Source: Helichrysum umbraculigerum
Lineage: Eukaryota > Streptophyta > Magnoliopsida > Asterales > Asteraceae
NCBI GenBank assembly: GCA_949592205.1
Contig: CATIUR010000017.1
Span: 372,001-436,000 of the forward strand
Reading direction: 5' to 3'
DNA: 64,000 bases
Notes under the pieces: generated by a model
What the model saw: only the letters and a program-made list of their open reading frames with translations
What the model was told of the DNA's origin: nothing
The model's database searches: none
Program-made: the position numbers and the translations under genes
Shown here: positions 8,721 to 20,634 of the stretch, piece by piece
How positions within the stretch are numbered: position 1 is the stretch's first letter
Layout of the letters: each line of letters opens with the position of its first letter

Positions 8721-11169
8721 TCAGCGAGAACCGAACAACCAATCCGAAGCCTCCTGCTGGAACGGGTCACTCCCTGACGGCTGCTGCACCACATCCTGAG
8801 GCCAAGGCCTGCACTCCTCCTGCCGTGGTACCTGTGGAGGAAAACAGGAGCATGCTGAGAACCCTCATCATCATCTCTGTCAGCATCCTGTGTCACATCT
8901 AACTCCACCATAGCAGCTGTTAGATCATAAACAGGTGTCGGGAAAACAGCTCAGGGCTCACCCCACTGTGGTGCCCGGTGATAAGGAGTAGGTCCCAAAT
9001 GTGTATCCGAACCGAAAAGACGACTGACGTTGTGGGCAACCCAATCATCATGGTACATCTGAATACCCCAGTTATACTTGTTATCTTGATAATGGTTTTC
9101 CTCCTGCAACCTCAAACTCTCAAACTTAGACTCCAACCGAGTCTCAAGCCCTGCTAACCAAGACGGCGCATCCTGAGACTGAACCTGTGAACTGGACCCC
9201 GTCCCCATATCAGAAACTGGGGGATCTTGCTCCATAGGTGTAGCATGTGAACGAGAGGAGGAAGGAGCAGTCTTCTTTGATTTTGGAGGCTGATATGGCA
9301 CATACCTCCCCTTAACCTGAGACACCGCTTGTGCAGCAGTGTACATCTCAATCGAGATGAGCTTAGAAGTATCCGGAACCAAAGTGTAGGGGTGCTCCTT
9401 AGGCTTAAGAGGTATCTTCAAATGTCTAGCAATCAAGGTGATGTAATGCCCCCCAGCAATCTTTGATGGAAGCTTGCGACCACTACTATACTTGCTCAAA
9501 GCATAAGCAACACAATACGGAATAGACACTTGGTCACACTCCTCAATACAAGTCAAGAACCACATATCTTGCTCATTCACTTTTTCAGTGTTCTTCCCTC
9601 GACAATCAATTGAATGAGTAATAAACTTTTGAAACAATTTCCATCTTGTTTCTGCAAGATTAGTAGCATAGTTGTCCCCTGACGAATACGGTTCATTGCT
9701 CAATTTTCTCCACATTTCTTCCATTTTCACTTCCCCCTCCTTAAACCTTTTTCCCCTAAAAAGGTAATCCTTAAACCAACTCGACCCTATCTCTTCTGGA
9801 GTGTAGATCTTTAAACACAATGCCATGTCCTCCAAACTCATCTGTCTAGGTGCCCCACCTAACCGAAACATCAACAAAGGATCCGTAATCCGAGAGATAC
9901 TAAGAAAACTCACTGTGGCACAAAATTCCAAACACAGCTCCTTGTAGATTGGTTGCTTAATTTCAAACAACCTCTCCCAGTCATTGATATCATAAGCATT
10001 GCCAGTCCACCGACAATGGATAGTAGTAGTCAAATGGTGCTTAAGGTTTCCCGCAAGGCCCGCATCTACTAATGGTTTCCAATCAATTTGTCTCGGATAG
10101 ACTATCTCTTTACCCTTGATACTGTTGAGGTTCTTGTTGTACAAATTTTTCTCCGCGGTTGTCGCGCCTTGAAACTTAAGAACCGGATGAGTAACCGGTG
10201 AAAGTAGACGGGACAAAAGAGAAGGTAATTGAGCTCCTTGAGTAGATGATTCCACTTCCTTTTCCTTGCCCTTGCGCGTTCTCTACAAAACCAACACAAC
10301 ACAAAAGATACAAATGCCAAGAAAAGCGTTAGGGTTAGTGTTAGTTTAGAAAATATGCAACCGTCAAGCACAACATGAATTACTCATATCAAAATACCAC
10401 ATTGCACCACATTAGTTATAGGCAAAACACGAACTAACCACATGCTAATGACGACTTAAATCAAACAACACATTTCCTTGACAAATATTTCGATTGTTTA
10501 TCCACCACTCTTCAAGAAATGCAAATGAAATAACATGTAATCTAATATCAAACTAGTTGGAATCATTTACAAGCACTACATTTCAAACCCAACAAGTCTT
10601 ACAATCAAGTTTACATGCTAAGTCATACCATTTCTAATCAAAGTCAACTTATCTAAATCAATTTCACTAATTACATACTTTAATAGCAAAGTTCCAGTTG
10701 AATTATGCGATAAAAGCACTTAATTACAATCAAGAACAAGCTTTTAAATCAAAAGTCAAAGTAATTAGTCAAAGTTTGACCAGAAAAGTCAACTTCATCT
10801 TCTTCCCCAATTCACATAAACCCTAATTTCTAATTTCACTCAATTCTTGAAATTGATCATCAAACAAGCCTCATTGAGCATAGAAAACATGGAATACATG
10901 CAAATTACTTCCAATAACAACACACAAATCACCCAATTCGGATTACCCACTTACTAACAAACCCTAACTCATGAATCATGAAATTCAAGCAAGTTAAACA
11001 CAAATTAGTAAGGGAAACATGTTAGGGAACATAAACTAAGCTAGATTATCAAAGAAATCAAGCAAAATCACATCCCCACACTTAAATTTGGCTAAACCCG
11101 AATTCAAGAGGAAAACCCATGAAATCATGCTAAGTAAACTTGAAAGAGGGATAATCATACCTTTGACAT
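8721..11169 (-). pseudogene. Athila ORF1/env-like gene, spliced, C-terminus broken
   Basis: Minus-strand gene after pol, resembling the Athila ORF1 protein family; function unknown. The main exon (10282-8951) encodes about 443 residues: a basic start (KRTRKGKEKE), a helical core and a C-terminal region that may form a coiled coil. Upstream, ATG TCA AAG at 11169-11161 is followed by a donor (AAG|GTATGA). A strong acceptor (GTTTTGTAG) ends at 10283 and keeps the frame, so a three-codon first exon and an 878-base intron are predicted. After the TGA at 8951-8953 the same frame continues sensibly. A shift near 8837 then restores a frame that ends at TGA 8721-8723 after an acidic, Gln-rich tail. 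Thus one stop and one frameshift break the C-terminus. Splicing is inferred from consensus only. Confidence 0.65.
10283..11160 (-). other. Predicted intron in the Athila ORF1 gene
   Basis: Minus-strand GTATGA...TTTTGTAG, 878 bases, AT-rich, with both junctions in frame. It contains many stop codons and the purine tract near 11080. No other ORF is supported in it. Confidence 0.55.
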
Positions 11170-11361
11170 GTTGATTATGTTATGGATTAGTGAAAATCTT
11201 GGAAAATTAGATGGATTTAGAGTAGAATTTGGGTTTTTGAGTGAAAGGGTTTTGGTGGGTATTAGAATCGGCTAGAGAAGAGATGAACAAGGGTGTGTTT
11301 GGTTATTTTAATCCCCAGCCGAAATGGGTTTTAGACCCAACCCGTGTCCGACCCAGCACCA

Positions 11362-11765
11362 ATACGCGATCCTAACCATAAACCCAGGATCGCGTAGTCG
11401 AAGCTTTAAACGCACTGATCTAATTCCCCACTGCGATACGCGATCCCAACATCTAATCCAGGATTGCGTTCCCGTGTTTACAACCTACGCGATCCCAAAA
11501 CTGATCACCAGGATCGCGTTTCACTAAGCCCACACGAAGCAAACTCTCTGATCAAAATTTACTCTTCGATACGCGATCCCAATGCGTGTTTTAGGATCGC
11601 GTTTTCCTTTGTTAAATTCCAATTTTCGCAAAAATAGCTTAGGTACGCGATCCGAGTGATGTGTTTAGGATCGCGTTCTCAAGCAAACACCAAACAAAAA
11701 CTTTCTGATCAAAAATTAGCCTTTGCTACGCGATCCCAAGGCCCAGTACGCGATCCCAGAAGCTT
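11362..11765 (-). repeat. TACGCGATCC hairpin array before the Athila ORF1 gene
   Basis: Units of TACGCGATCC, 15-20 bases, then GGATCGCGT occur near 11362, 11432, 11486, 11570, 11644 and 11726, mostly 70-80 bases apart. Between units lies a shared segment containing CTCTGATCAAAA or CTTTCTGATCAAAA. The same unit, including CTTTCTGATCAGAA, occurs in this element's LTR (18846-19105). The array lies upstream of the presumed promoter and first exon of ORF1. Confidence 0.85.
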
Positions 11766-12175
11766 TTTTTTTTTTTTTTTTTTGAATCAATAAACAAAAC
11801 CAACAACTAATACTAAACATTAATCTAAATTATTACTCTAACTATCTATCAACACACCTATTTAATATAATCAAAACTAACCTATTACTATGAACATTAA
11901 TACAATACTAAGAAGTTAATATGAAAACTAAGCAAGCAAGTAACTTTCCTAAAATACTAACTTAAATCAAACATAATAAAAACAATTAAGCAATCTTAAT
12001 CAAACCGTAGCCTAAATGCTCTAACTATCTACCACATAATTAAACATTAACCTAGTTAAATACTATTCTAAAGAATTAAAACTGAGGTAAAGAGAGAATG
12101 TGATACCAAACTCGGATTAAACCGAGAGTCGCTTTGTTTATTAACGAGTCAAAAGCAAGACTCGTCCCAGAATTC
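11766..12175. other. AT-rich spacer between Athila pol and the array
   Basis: Begins with a run of about 18 T (11766-11783), then AT-rich DNA with many TAA and TTA triplets. I see no ORF, RNA gene or repeat worth naming. Confidence 0.5.
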
Positions 12176-12241
12176 ATTTGTCCTTTGGGAAAATCGCGAG
12201 CTCCTCCCACTCGCTACAAACATTCTCTTCATGATAAAGCT

Positions 12242-15200
12242 TCAACCTGTGACCATTAACAATAAAAGAACCACCATTCTTGTCATAGAGCTCAACATAC
12301 CCGATGGATAACCTTGCTTCACAACATATGGACCTGTCCAACGAGGCTTCAATTTAGGTTGCTTTAATTTGAACCGTGACTGAAATAGAAGAACCTTGTC
12401 ACCCTCTTTGAACTCTTTCCTTTGCTTCAACCTTTTATCATGCCAAACCTTTGTTCTTTCCTTGTACAACTTAGAATTCTCATAAGCTTGTAGGCGCAAT
12501 TCATCCAACTCATGTAGCTGTAAAAACCTCTTCTCACCTGCTTCCAAAAGATCGGTATTACATTGCTTTAACGCCCAATAAGCTTTATGTTCAATTTCCA
12601 AGGGAAGGTGACAAGTTTTTCCATAAAGAAGCCTATATGGAGTGGTACCAATAGGAGTCTTATAGGCGGTTCGAAACGCCCAAAGAGCATCATCAAGCTT
12701 ACTAACCCAAATTGACCTATTATTTTGTACCGTTTTCTCAAGGATCCTCTTCAAGCCTCGGTTGGTATTCTCGACTTGACCACTAGTTTGTGGGTGGTAC
12801 GAAGTCGAGAACCTATGGTGAACTCCATACTTCTTCAAAATTTTCTCCAATTGTTGGTTAGCAAAATGAGTACCTCTATCACTTATCAACGCTTTTGGTA
12901 CCCCAAACCGACTAAATAGACCCTTCAAAAATTCAATAACTACACGGGCATCATTCCTAGGTACCGCCTTTGCTTCCGGCCATTTCGAAACATAATCAAC
13001 AGCAACCAAAATGTATTCACACCTAGATGAGGGTGGAAATGGTCCCATGAAGTCAATTCCCCAAATATCAAATACCTCGCATACCTGAATACTGTGCTGT
13101 GGCATTTCATCCCTCTTGGTGATGTTTCCAACCCGTTGGCATGCATCACATGTCTCACAAAGTGTTTGTGCCTCTCGAAAAATAGTAGGCCAATAAAAAC
13201 CCACATCAAACACTTTCCTAGCAGTACCTGATGGTCCATAATGACCTCCAGTCGGACCATGATGACATTGGTTCAGAATTTCCCTTGTCTCACCACCTGA
13301 CACACACCTTCTTACCATTCCATCTGCACAAACCCGGAAAAGATGTGGTTCATCCCAATAATAGTACTTGAGATCCGAAAAGAACTTGTTCTTTTGTTGG
13401 TGAGTCATTCCCTTTCTTAGAACTCCTCCAGCCAAATAATTCGCCAAATCTGCATACCATGGTGCTTCATCCTCTTGTTCCACATCATCAACCTGCAATA
13501 AATATTCTCCTGGAAAAGAATCATCAATGTCAGAATCGCCTAACTTTTCAAGGTTTGGATTTTCCAACCTTGATAAGTGATCGGCGGCGAGGTTTTCGGC
13601 ACCTTTTTTATCTTTGATCTCTATGTCAAATTCTTGCAAAAGCAGAATCCAACGGATGAGCCTAGGCTTAGCATCCTGTTTAGAGAACAAATATTTAAGG
13701 GCCGAATGATCTGTAAAAACAATTGTCTTGGAAAGCACAAGGTATGGTCTGAACTTATCAAAAGCATACACAACAGCTAAAAGTTCTTTCTCGGTGGTGG
13801 TATAATTCTGTTGGGCACCATTCAAAGTCTTACTAGCAAAATAAATGGGTCGAAAATGGTTCCCATCCCTTTGGCCCAAAACAGCTCCTAATGCAAAATC
13901 ACTTGCATCACACATCAACTCAAATGGTAAATCCCAATTAGGAGCCACCATAATAGGAGCCTTGGTCAAACTATCCTTAAGTGTATCAAATGCATGCAAA
14001 CACTTATCATCAAATTCAAATGGCACATCCTTTTCAAGAAGCTTAGTCATGGGTCGAGTAATTTTTGAAAAATCTTTTATAAACCTCCGATAAAAACCGG
14101 CATGACCCAAAAAGCTTCTAACTCCCTTAACATTAGTAGGTGGAGGCAACTTTGCAATTACATCAATTTTAGCCTTATCGACCTCTATTCCTACTTTTGA
14201 CACCTTATGACCCAAAACAATCCCCTCCGTGACCATAAAATGGCACTTTTCCCAATTTAGAACTAAGTGAGCCTTTTCACACCTCTCAAGCATTTTATCC
14301 AAATTAGACAAACATGATTCAAATGAATTTCTAAAAACAGAAAAATCATCCATAAACACCTCCATTGAGGTTTCAAGCATGTCTTGAAAAATAGCAATCA
14401 TGCACCTTTGAAAGGTGGCGGGGGCGTTATAAAGCCCGAAAGGCATTCTCCTATAAGCATAAGTTCCAAAAGGACAAGTAAAAGTCGTTTTCTCTTGGTC
14501 ATTGGGGTCAATGGGTATTTGGAAGTACCCCGAAAATCCATCTAAGAAACAAAAGAAGGCATTACCCGCAAGTCTCTCAAGCATTTGGTCAATAAAGGGA
14601 AGAGGAAAATGGTCTTTTCGAGTTGCATCATTAAGTCTCCTATAGTCAATGCAAACTCTCCAACCCGTGACCGTTCTAGTTGGTACTAATTCATTCCTAT
14701 CATTGGTCACAACAGTCATCCCTCCCTTTTTAGGCACACAATGCACGGGACTAACCCAAGGGCTATCGGATATGGGGTAAATGATACCAGCATCAAGCAA
14801 TTTCACAACCTCCTTCTTGACTACATCCTTCATGTTCGGATTAAGTCTCCGTTGTCTTTGAACAACGGGTTTTGCCTCCTCTAAAAGATTTAATTTATGT
14901 TTACAAAATGAGGGACTTAATCCGGGAATGTCAGATGTTCGCCAAGCAAATGCACCCTTATGAGATTTCAACACATTCAACAAATCAGATTTTTCATTAG
15001 GAGTAAGGGAAGAAGAAATGACCACTGGTAAGAGATTTTCCTCTTGTAGAAATGCATATTCCAAATGTGATGGAAGTTGCTTCAACTCGAGGTCCTTTGG
15101 TGGATCTTCCAATGATGTCTTGATTTTCATCCGATCCTCCTCTTTCAACTCTTCAAAACTTCCATCCTTCTCCTGTTCTTCTTCCATGATCTCCAACAAT

Positions 15201-15517
15201 TCTTGCTCATCCATGTCTTCAAGCAAAACCTGTAACTCTTCATCCATTTCCTGTTCTATCACATCAATAGAAAAACAATCTTTCTTGTTAGAATAAGGAT
15301 GCTTCATGGCTTTTTCAACCGTGAAGGCAATCCTTTCTTGACCTACTCCTAAAGTCAATTGTTTGTTTTTCACATGAATAATGGCATCGGCCGTGTGAAG
15401 GAAAGGTCTTCCTAAAATCAGTGGGACTTTGCTATCTTCATCCATTTCTAAGATGACAAAATCGACAGGAAAAGTAAACTTTCCTACTTCTACCAACATG
15501 TTTTCAGCAATTCCCAT
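12242..15517 (-). pseudogene. Athila pol: protease end, RT, RNase H, integrase
   Basis: 1091 residues read from 15517. Order: end of the aspartic protease domain (VPLILGRPFLHTADA), an acidic linker (about 95-140), RT (about 190-430) with CIDYRRLNDAT and the catalytic FMDDFSVF, RNase H (about 510-640), the H2C2 zinc motif (about 755-800) and integrase with WGIDFMGPF, ISDRGTHFAN and GQVENTNRG supplying the three acidic residues. The last 15-20 residues are off-frame: a shift near 12297 leaves the usual end (VNGHRLKLYHEE) in another frame, running to about 12175. The upstream junction to the protease is also shifted. So the domains are complete but the polyprotein is broken. Confidence 0.9.
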
Positions 15518-15523
15518 AGGATA

Positions 15524-15922
15524 TTATAATGACCTATCGGCTAACCTGATGCTCATTCTAGTCGGCTTTAATACACCTAAAGACAATTTGGCATACAATG
15601 AATAGGGCATCAAATTAATACTAGCACTAAGGTCGGCCAATGCATCACAAGAAAGAAAATCACCAAATCTACATGATATGATAAAACTACCAGGATCTCC
15701 TAACTTAGGTGGAATTTTGTTTTGTACCAAAGCTGAACACTCGACGTTCAGAACTGTAGCCGATGTTCCCTCAAGCTTGTCCTTGTTGCTCACGAGATCC
15801 TTGATGAACTTTGCATAATTTGGCATTCCAGAAATTACATCAACTAAAGGCATGTTGATTCGAATATCCTTGATCATCTCCACAAATTTCCCATATTGAG
15901 CAGCAAGTTTTTCCTTTCTCAA
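15524..15922 (-). pseudogene. Athila gag end and protease, frameshifted
   Basis: 132 residues between gag and the RT frame. AAQYGKFVEMIKDIRINMPL and the following Met-Pro-Asn-Tyr stretch are typical of the gag/protease junction in Athila. The protease active-site region reads ALADLSASINLMP. Family members normally have DLGAS, so the glycine after the catalytic aspartate is replaced by serine here. An in-frame TAA precedes the first residues, and a frameshift near 15520 separates it from pol. Confidence 0.8.
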
Positions 15923-16017
15923 CCTTTAAGGGTATGGGATCTTTGGTTTGTAAGCCTGCACTACCGGTTGTGCAACCGGACTAGGCTTGCTTGATTCCAC
16001 TTTGTCACCATCTCCAT

Positions 16018-17685
16018 TTACTTCCTTCTCAAGCTCTTCCTCATCATCACTTTCCTGCAAAACATATTTAGAAACACGAGATTCATTAAGGTTAGAAGAT
16101 GAATTCCAACTTTGCCACTTCTTGTAGACACCGCATTCACATGCTCATTCCTAGCCGGTGGTGGTTGGTATGGTTTCGGTCCTCCACTTGGTGGTCTTGG
16201 ATTTTGTTGAGTATTGCTCGGTAATCCACCCGTGGGTCTAGAAGATTGACTTTCAGCCATCCTATCCATTCTTCTCTCAAGATTTTGAATAGATGCTTGC
16301 TGATTTTTCTGCCCTTGATCCACACTATTCTTCAAGTTAGTCATTTGGGCTTTCAAAAGGTTTGAGCTCGCCTCTTGTTTTTGCATGAAATCTGTCATCA
16401 TCTTCTCAAGTGAAGAAGTACTCGTTCCTTCTTGCTTTTGCACGGGAGGAGGGTTGTTGTCTCTCGGTTGGTAGCCCCCTTGGTTAGGTCTCGAAAATCG
16501 GCTGTTTTGATAGTTATTTCCTTGAAAACCCGGTCCCCGATTTTGAAATCCTCCTCTTTGATAGTTACCCGAAAAATTCCCTTGTTGAACATAACTAGCC
16601 TCCTCATCTGGTGATCGCATCGGCTCATCATCTTGCATACAACTAACCGTTGCATGATTACCACCACATCTTCCACAACCTTCACGAAGCTCTTCTATCT
16701 CTCCTTTCAATGATCTAAACTGGGTGTCAAACTTTGTAGACATAGCTTTAAGCTCCTTCATCATCATTGAATTATCACTACTACTCCCTTCTGCAAAAGC
16801 AACTTTCTTCGAAGATTTACTCTTTGAATTCTTTCTCGACCAATTCAAGGCTAAAACAACTCTATCTTCCAACATCTTCCAAGCTTCATTAGGTGTTTTA
16901 TACATGAAAACACCTCCTTCGGACGAATCAAGTGAATCCTTGGTTTGCTCATCTAAACCATTGTAGAACAAATAAATGATCTCTCCTTTTTGTAACCCAT
17001 GGCCATGACAATTCCGAAGCATTTCCTTAATTCTCAACCAAGCTTCCACAAGTGTCTCTCCTTCTTCTTGCCTAAACCCTCTTATTTCATTCAACAATCT
17101 TTCTGCCAACGCTGGAGGAAAGAACCTACTCACAAAAGCTGTTCTCATCTCTTCCCATGTTGTGATGGAACCGGCTTCCAACTCATTATACCAAGTTTTA
17201 GCTTCCCCAGTCAGAGATGATGGAAACAATCTCAAACGCACTGCTTCATCCATATTATCCCCATATTTATACATGTCACAAATCTCTAAGAAAAAGGCAA
17301 TATGCTTGTGCGGATCGGACCGCACAATCTCATCAAACTGATTATCTTGAATGCTCTTCATGTGTTGACCTTTGACTGAAAAGTTGTTATTGGCAATAGC
17401 GGGTCTTGTGATTGCAGCTGCAGGTGTTTCTGCAACTGTTCGGGTGTTAGTCCACATGGGGCGGTTGTTGGGATCCCCCATCTGTTCCGGTGGTGGTGAA
17501 TCTGGTCTCAAAGGCTCTTCTTCTAAATCAACTCTATCCTCACGGTTCAATGACCCGGAAGATTCCGTTTCTGACCTTGAAGAATTCCCTTGTTTGTTTC
17601 TCCTTTTGTTTCTCTTGCACCTGTCTTTCTTCTCTGGATTAGATACTGGACTCACTAGCTCTTTTCCTGTAAGTCTTGTGTTCAT
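16018..17685 (-). pseudogene. Athila gag (nucleocapsid precursor)
   Basis: 555 residues from the ATG at 17685. The basic, low-complexity N-terminus is followed by the retrotransposon gag domain (about 105-260, with AKTWYNELEAGSITTWEEM and FRQEEGETLVEAW). A Cys motif CGRCGGNH...C follows near 340, then a Gly/Asn/Arg-rich region and a Met/Gln-rich helical stretch. After NAVSTRSGK (near 16110) the frame slips: the expected acidic and Pro-rich tail is in another frame and leads to the protease. The gag domain itself is intact. It would package the element RNA in the cytoplasm. Confidence 0.88.
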
Positions 17686-17838
17686 CCACTACAAAAATAC
17701 TCTGCAAAAGCACAACAAATAAAACACGTCAAACGCACCGGTACCAAACAATCAACAAAAATTTAACTTTCCTAGATATAAATCCAAGAAAGGATCGACT
17801 AATTAACACTTAACTAATAACTCTTAAAGCACACACAG

Positions 17839-17856
17839 TCCCCGGCAGCGGCGCCA
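17839..17856 (-). other. Primer binding site of the Athila element
   Basis: On the minus strand TGGCGCCGCTGCCGGGGA. This matches the 3' end of plant tRNA-Asp (usually TGGCGCCGTTGCCGGGG), with one difference. It starts nine bases after the LTR end. tRNA-Asp priming is usual for Athila. Confidence 0.8.
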
Positions 17857-17865
17857 AAAACTAGA

Positions 17866-19321
17866 TGTGTATAATCTAGCTTTAAATTTAGAACAAGATT
17901 TACCAACTTATTTTACACAATTGGGCAAGTGTACCCTATCGAATGTAATCTAGTTTGGTAAGTCATGGTCGATCCACAGGGACTGAACGTTCAAGAATTA
18001 TCACATTAAACATTAATAATCTAACAATGGTGGGTTTCGTGACCGAATTGTTACAATGCTTATCAAACTACTTTAATTAAACTAAAGGCAAGTGGATTCT
18101 GAAGAATCGGATTGATTAATTTGAACTTCTCGGTATTTAAAATGACACTTACTTGGATTACCTAACTAATGACATCGGGGTATTGAGTTAAGAACAATTA
18201 ACTTTGCAATTCACTTCCATTTCGATTAGTCTAGACTTAACATTCGCCATCCTCCATAATCTAATCTCAATTTACTAACTTAAACCTTAACAAAGTGAAA
18301 GACATTCGCCAAAATCACTTACTAACTACGCATCTAGGTTTAATTGTTAACTTATATCAAATTTGCATTCGCACTCATTGAATTAATCACACATAGACAC
18401 ACGATTAATAAACGAGTTAACTAGTGACAAACATTCGCTACAATCACAAATCAACTCATCAACAAGTTAACAATTTAGCAAAACCTAGATACATGACGGT
18501 TTCGGTTTTTCGTACATGAAATTGCAAAGTAAAAACTAGAGTTTAAACCCCAATGATTAGTCAATTCATCCAAGTAAGTGTTCAACTAGATTAGCTACTC
18601 ATAGTGAAATCAAAACAATCAAAACAAACATGATTAGATTGAAATAAAAGAGTAACGAGTAATTACAATGATTCACTTGATGATCTTCGTAATCGAATGA
18701 TTGAATCGAGTTACAAATCTTCAAGAACCAATAGAAATCGCCTAAAAACTCTTAATTTCGTGTCTAGGGTTTCAAGGAGTGAAAAGTTATCTAAATTACA
18801 AAGAAAATCGGGTTTAAACTATCAAAATTATCCAAAAACCGTCAAGCTACGCGATCCTGAAAATGTGGCTAGGATTGCGTTCCCCTTTGAAAATCCTGAA
18901 ATTCCCCTTTTTGCCTAAGGTACGCAATCCTGGAAATGGTTCTAGGATCGCGTTCCTCCATCTCTCAACTTTCTGAACTTTCTGATCAGAAATATAACTA
19001 GGGTACGCGATCCTGGAGCCTGTTTTAGGATCGCGTTCCTCCTTGAAATTTCTCCACAACTTATTTTTACTTGGTACGCGATCCTGGAATTTGTATGGGA
19101 TCGCATATCAAGCCTGGAACTTGGATTTTCGCTTTAACTTCACCAAATTGCACCCTAACGATCACCACATCATCACGAAACTTCAAACACTCGATAATTT
19201 CACCTGAAATTCAATTCTAACGCTAATAAGTACCGAACGTTCTAAAAGTTAACCAATATAGTAGTGAAAACCACAATATCGAGAGGAAAATAAATATACA
19301 AAATGCTCGATATCAGTGACA
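17866..19321 (-). repeat. 5' LTR of the Athila element
   Basis: On the minus strand it ends GATTATACACA next to the PBS. It begins either TGTCACTGATATCG (19321) or TGATATCGAGC (19315), giving about 1450 bp. The other LTR and the target duplication are not in the window, so the outer border is uncertain. The sequence with GTGTACCCTATCGAATG near 17929 is typical of Athila LTR ends. It holds the hairpin array 18846-19105. Confidence 0.7.
18846..19105 (-). repeat. TACGCGATCC hairpin array in the Athila LTR
   Basis: Four units near 18846, 18920, 19002 and 19075, each TACGCGATCC or a variant, 15-20 bases, then GGATCGCGT or a variant, spaced about 75 bases. The inter-unit text (CTTTCTGATCAGAA) is shared with the pre-ORF1 array at 11362-11765. 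Confidence 0.85.
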
Positions 19322-20029
19322 ATAGTAATTTTCACTTATAGTTATTAAGGGAATGATACATCAATCATAATAACTAGATCCATTCTTTAGTGGGCCGAGA
19401 ATTGTAAACGAGAAGTTAAATATAATAATGTTTAGCATAACAAATAACAAATACATTATTATTATATGATATATATTAAAAATACAACAACGTAAATAAC
19501 TTAGATTTTGGATGGGCCAAGGGTTCTAAAGTGGACCTGATGATAATTTAGATTGATGTCATTATATCTTAAGATCTCTCGTACTAGGTCAAACCCATAC
19601 GTCCCAATTATGCAACGGAAAATCCCGAAGTTTCAGGCACGATCACTTGTGGTTTCGCTAGTTTGGTTGTGTATTTCGCCTATAAATCTAATCGTTTGTA
19701 ACCGTAGAAACCAAAACACCTAAACACACACATATCTTTACGTTTTTTTTAGAAGGAGCATTTTAGTCGAAAGCAAGGTTAGAGCTCGAGGTTGCGGACA
19801 TTGTTTTTGAGGTAACACACTATTTTATATCGAACTGATTTTAATGTTGCCATAATCTAATTGTGTGTTACTAATTTTAGTAGTCATAATCAGTAATCAC
19901 CATAGAAGGTATATCGTTGATCTCAAGAGAGTATAAAGGGACATATTTGTGGGTTGGGAATTTCATGTTTGAAGTCACGGTATTGGTAGATCATGACTAC
20001 ATGTTCTAATGTATTAAGTATCTCAATAT
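19322..20029. other. Sequence between Athila and Sirevirus B, possible old LTR piece
   Basis: No ORF. TATAAAT at 19681-19687 is followed by a leader-like, A/C-rich stretch and by GAGGTAACACAC near 19810, which resembles a splice donor. Together with 58083-59726, from which it was separated by Sirevirus B, it could be one LTR of an older Gypsy element. A disrupted host promoter is the alternative. Confidence 0.3.
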
Positions 20030-20034
20030 GGGAT

Positions 20035-20578
20035 TGTAAGTCCCTAGTTCTAGGATCGATAACTTCGTTATTTGTAGTATTAAGGTGCGGAATCCCTTAA
20101 TACGGTGTTATCTTACTAACAACGAATATGTTCTTATTGCGTTTAATAAGACTTTGCTTTAAACGATGGATCGTCAAAGCCTAGCCGTTAGGTTCGGTTT
20201 TTCTCTGGTTTTCTGAGTTCGCCGAATGCAAAAGTGAAAGTGTTAACGATTTTGCCAAACAAAATCGTTTATATATTTTTGTTTCGGCTCGGCTCGCATG
20301 GGCCTGCGAGTCCAGCCCAACTCGCCTCGTAAGCCCAAGCCCAACTTTAGCCATGCGAGTTCAGGTCTCACCTCGCAGCTCAACTCGCTGCGACTTGAGA
20401 TCTCGACTCGCTTTGCATAAAACGTATATAATAAATACATAATTCGTCTACCTTTAATATCAAATATTAATAACAAAACGAATATGCATTTACAAATCTA
20501 AACCAATGTACAAACATAATAATAATTACACTAGTTCTATTTCAAGCTAGATCTGTTGTCACAAATTATGTCTCAACA
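20035..20578 (-). repeat. 3' LTR of Sirevirus B
   Basis: Identical in length to 57534-58077 and about 98.5% identical by eye. Contains the ACTCGC/GCGAGT array (20285-20415) and TATATAAACG on the minus strand (TATA at 20268-20275). The array ends about 10 bases upstream of the TATA box. Confidence 0.96.
20285..20415 (-). repeat. GCGAGT/ACTCGC word array in the Sirevirus B LTR
   Basis: About a dozen copies of GCGAGT, ACTCGC and close variants (GGCTCGC, CTGCGAG) in both orientations. On the minus strand the array lies just upstream of the TATA box at 20275-20268. The other LTR has the same array (57784-57914). Confidence 0.85.
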
Positions 20579-20594
20579 GACTCCCCCTTGACAA
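20579..20594 (-). other. Polypurine tract of Sirevirus B
   Basis: On the minus strand TTGTCAAGGGGGAGTC stands directly before the 3' LTR start TGTTGAGACA. Confidence 0.85.
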
Positions 20595-20634
20595 TAGCTA
20601 TAGCGTCTTTATCTTCACGCTATGTCTTTGGTCT

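Larger units (their letters stand above)
6718..19321 (-). mobile_element. Athila-type Gypsy element, 3' LTR not in window
   Basis: Minus-strand order: 5' LTR (19321-17866), PBS, gag, protease, RT/RNase H/integrase, spacer with hairpin array, ORF1/env-like gene, noncoding tail. The pol sequence (FMDDFSVF, GPTGGHYGPSGTARK) and the downstream ORF1 protein are typical of the Athila lineage. No stretch of 6718-8309 matches the 5' LTR, so the 3' LTR is not here. Because the tail abuts the end of Sirevirus A at 6717, it most likely continues left of the window. Gag-pol has several frameshifts and a stop, so the copy is not coding-competent. Confidence 0.8.
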
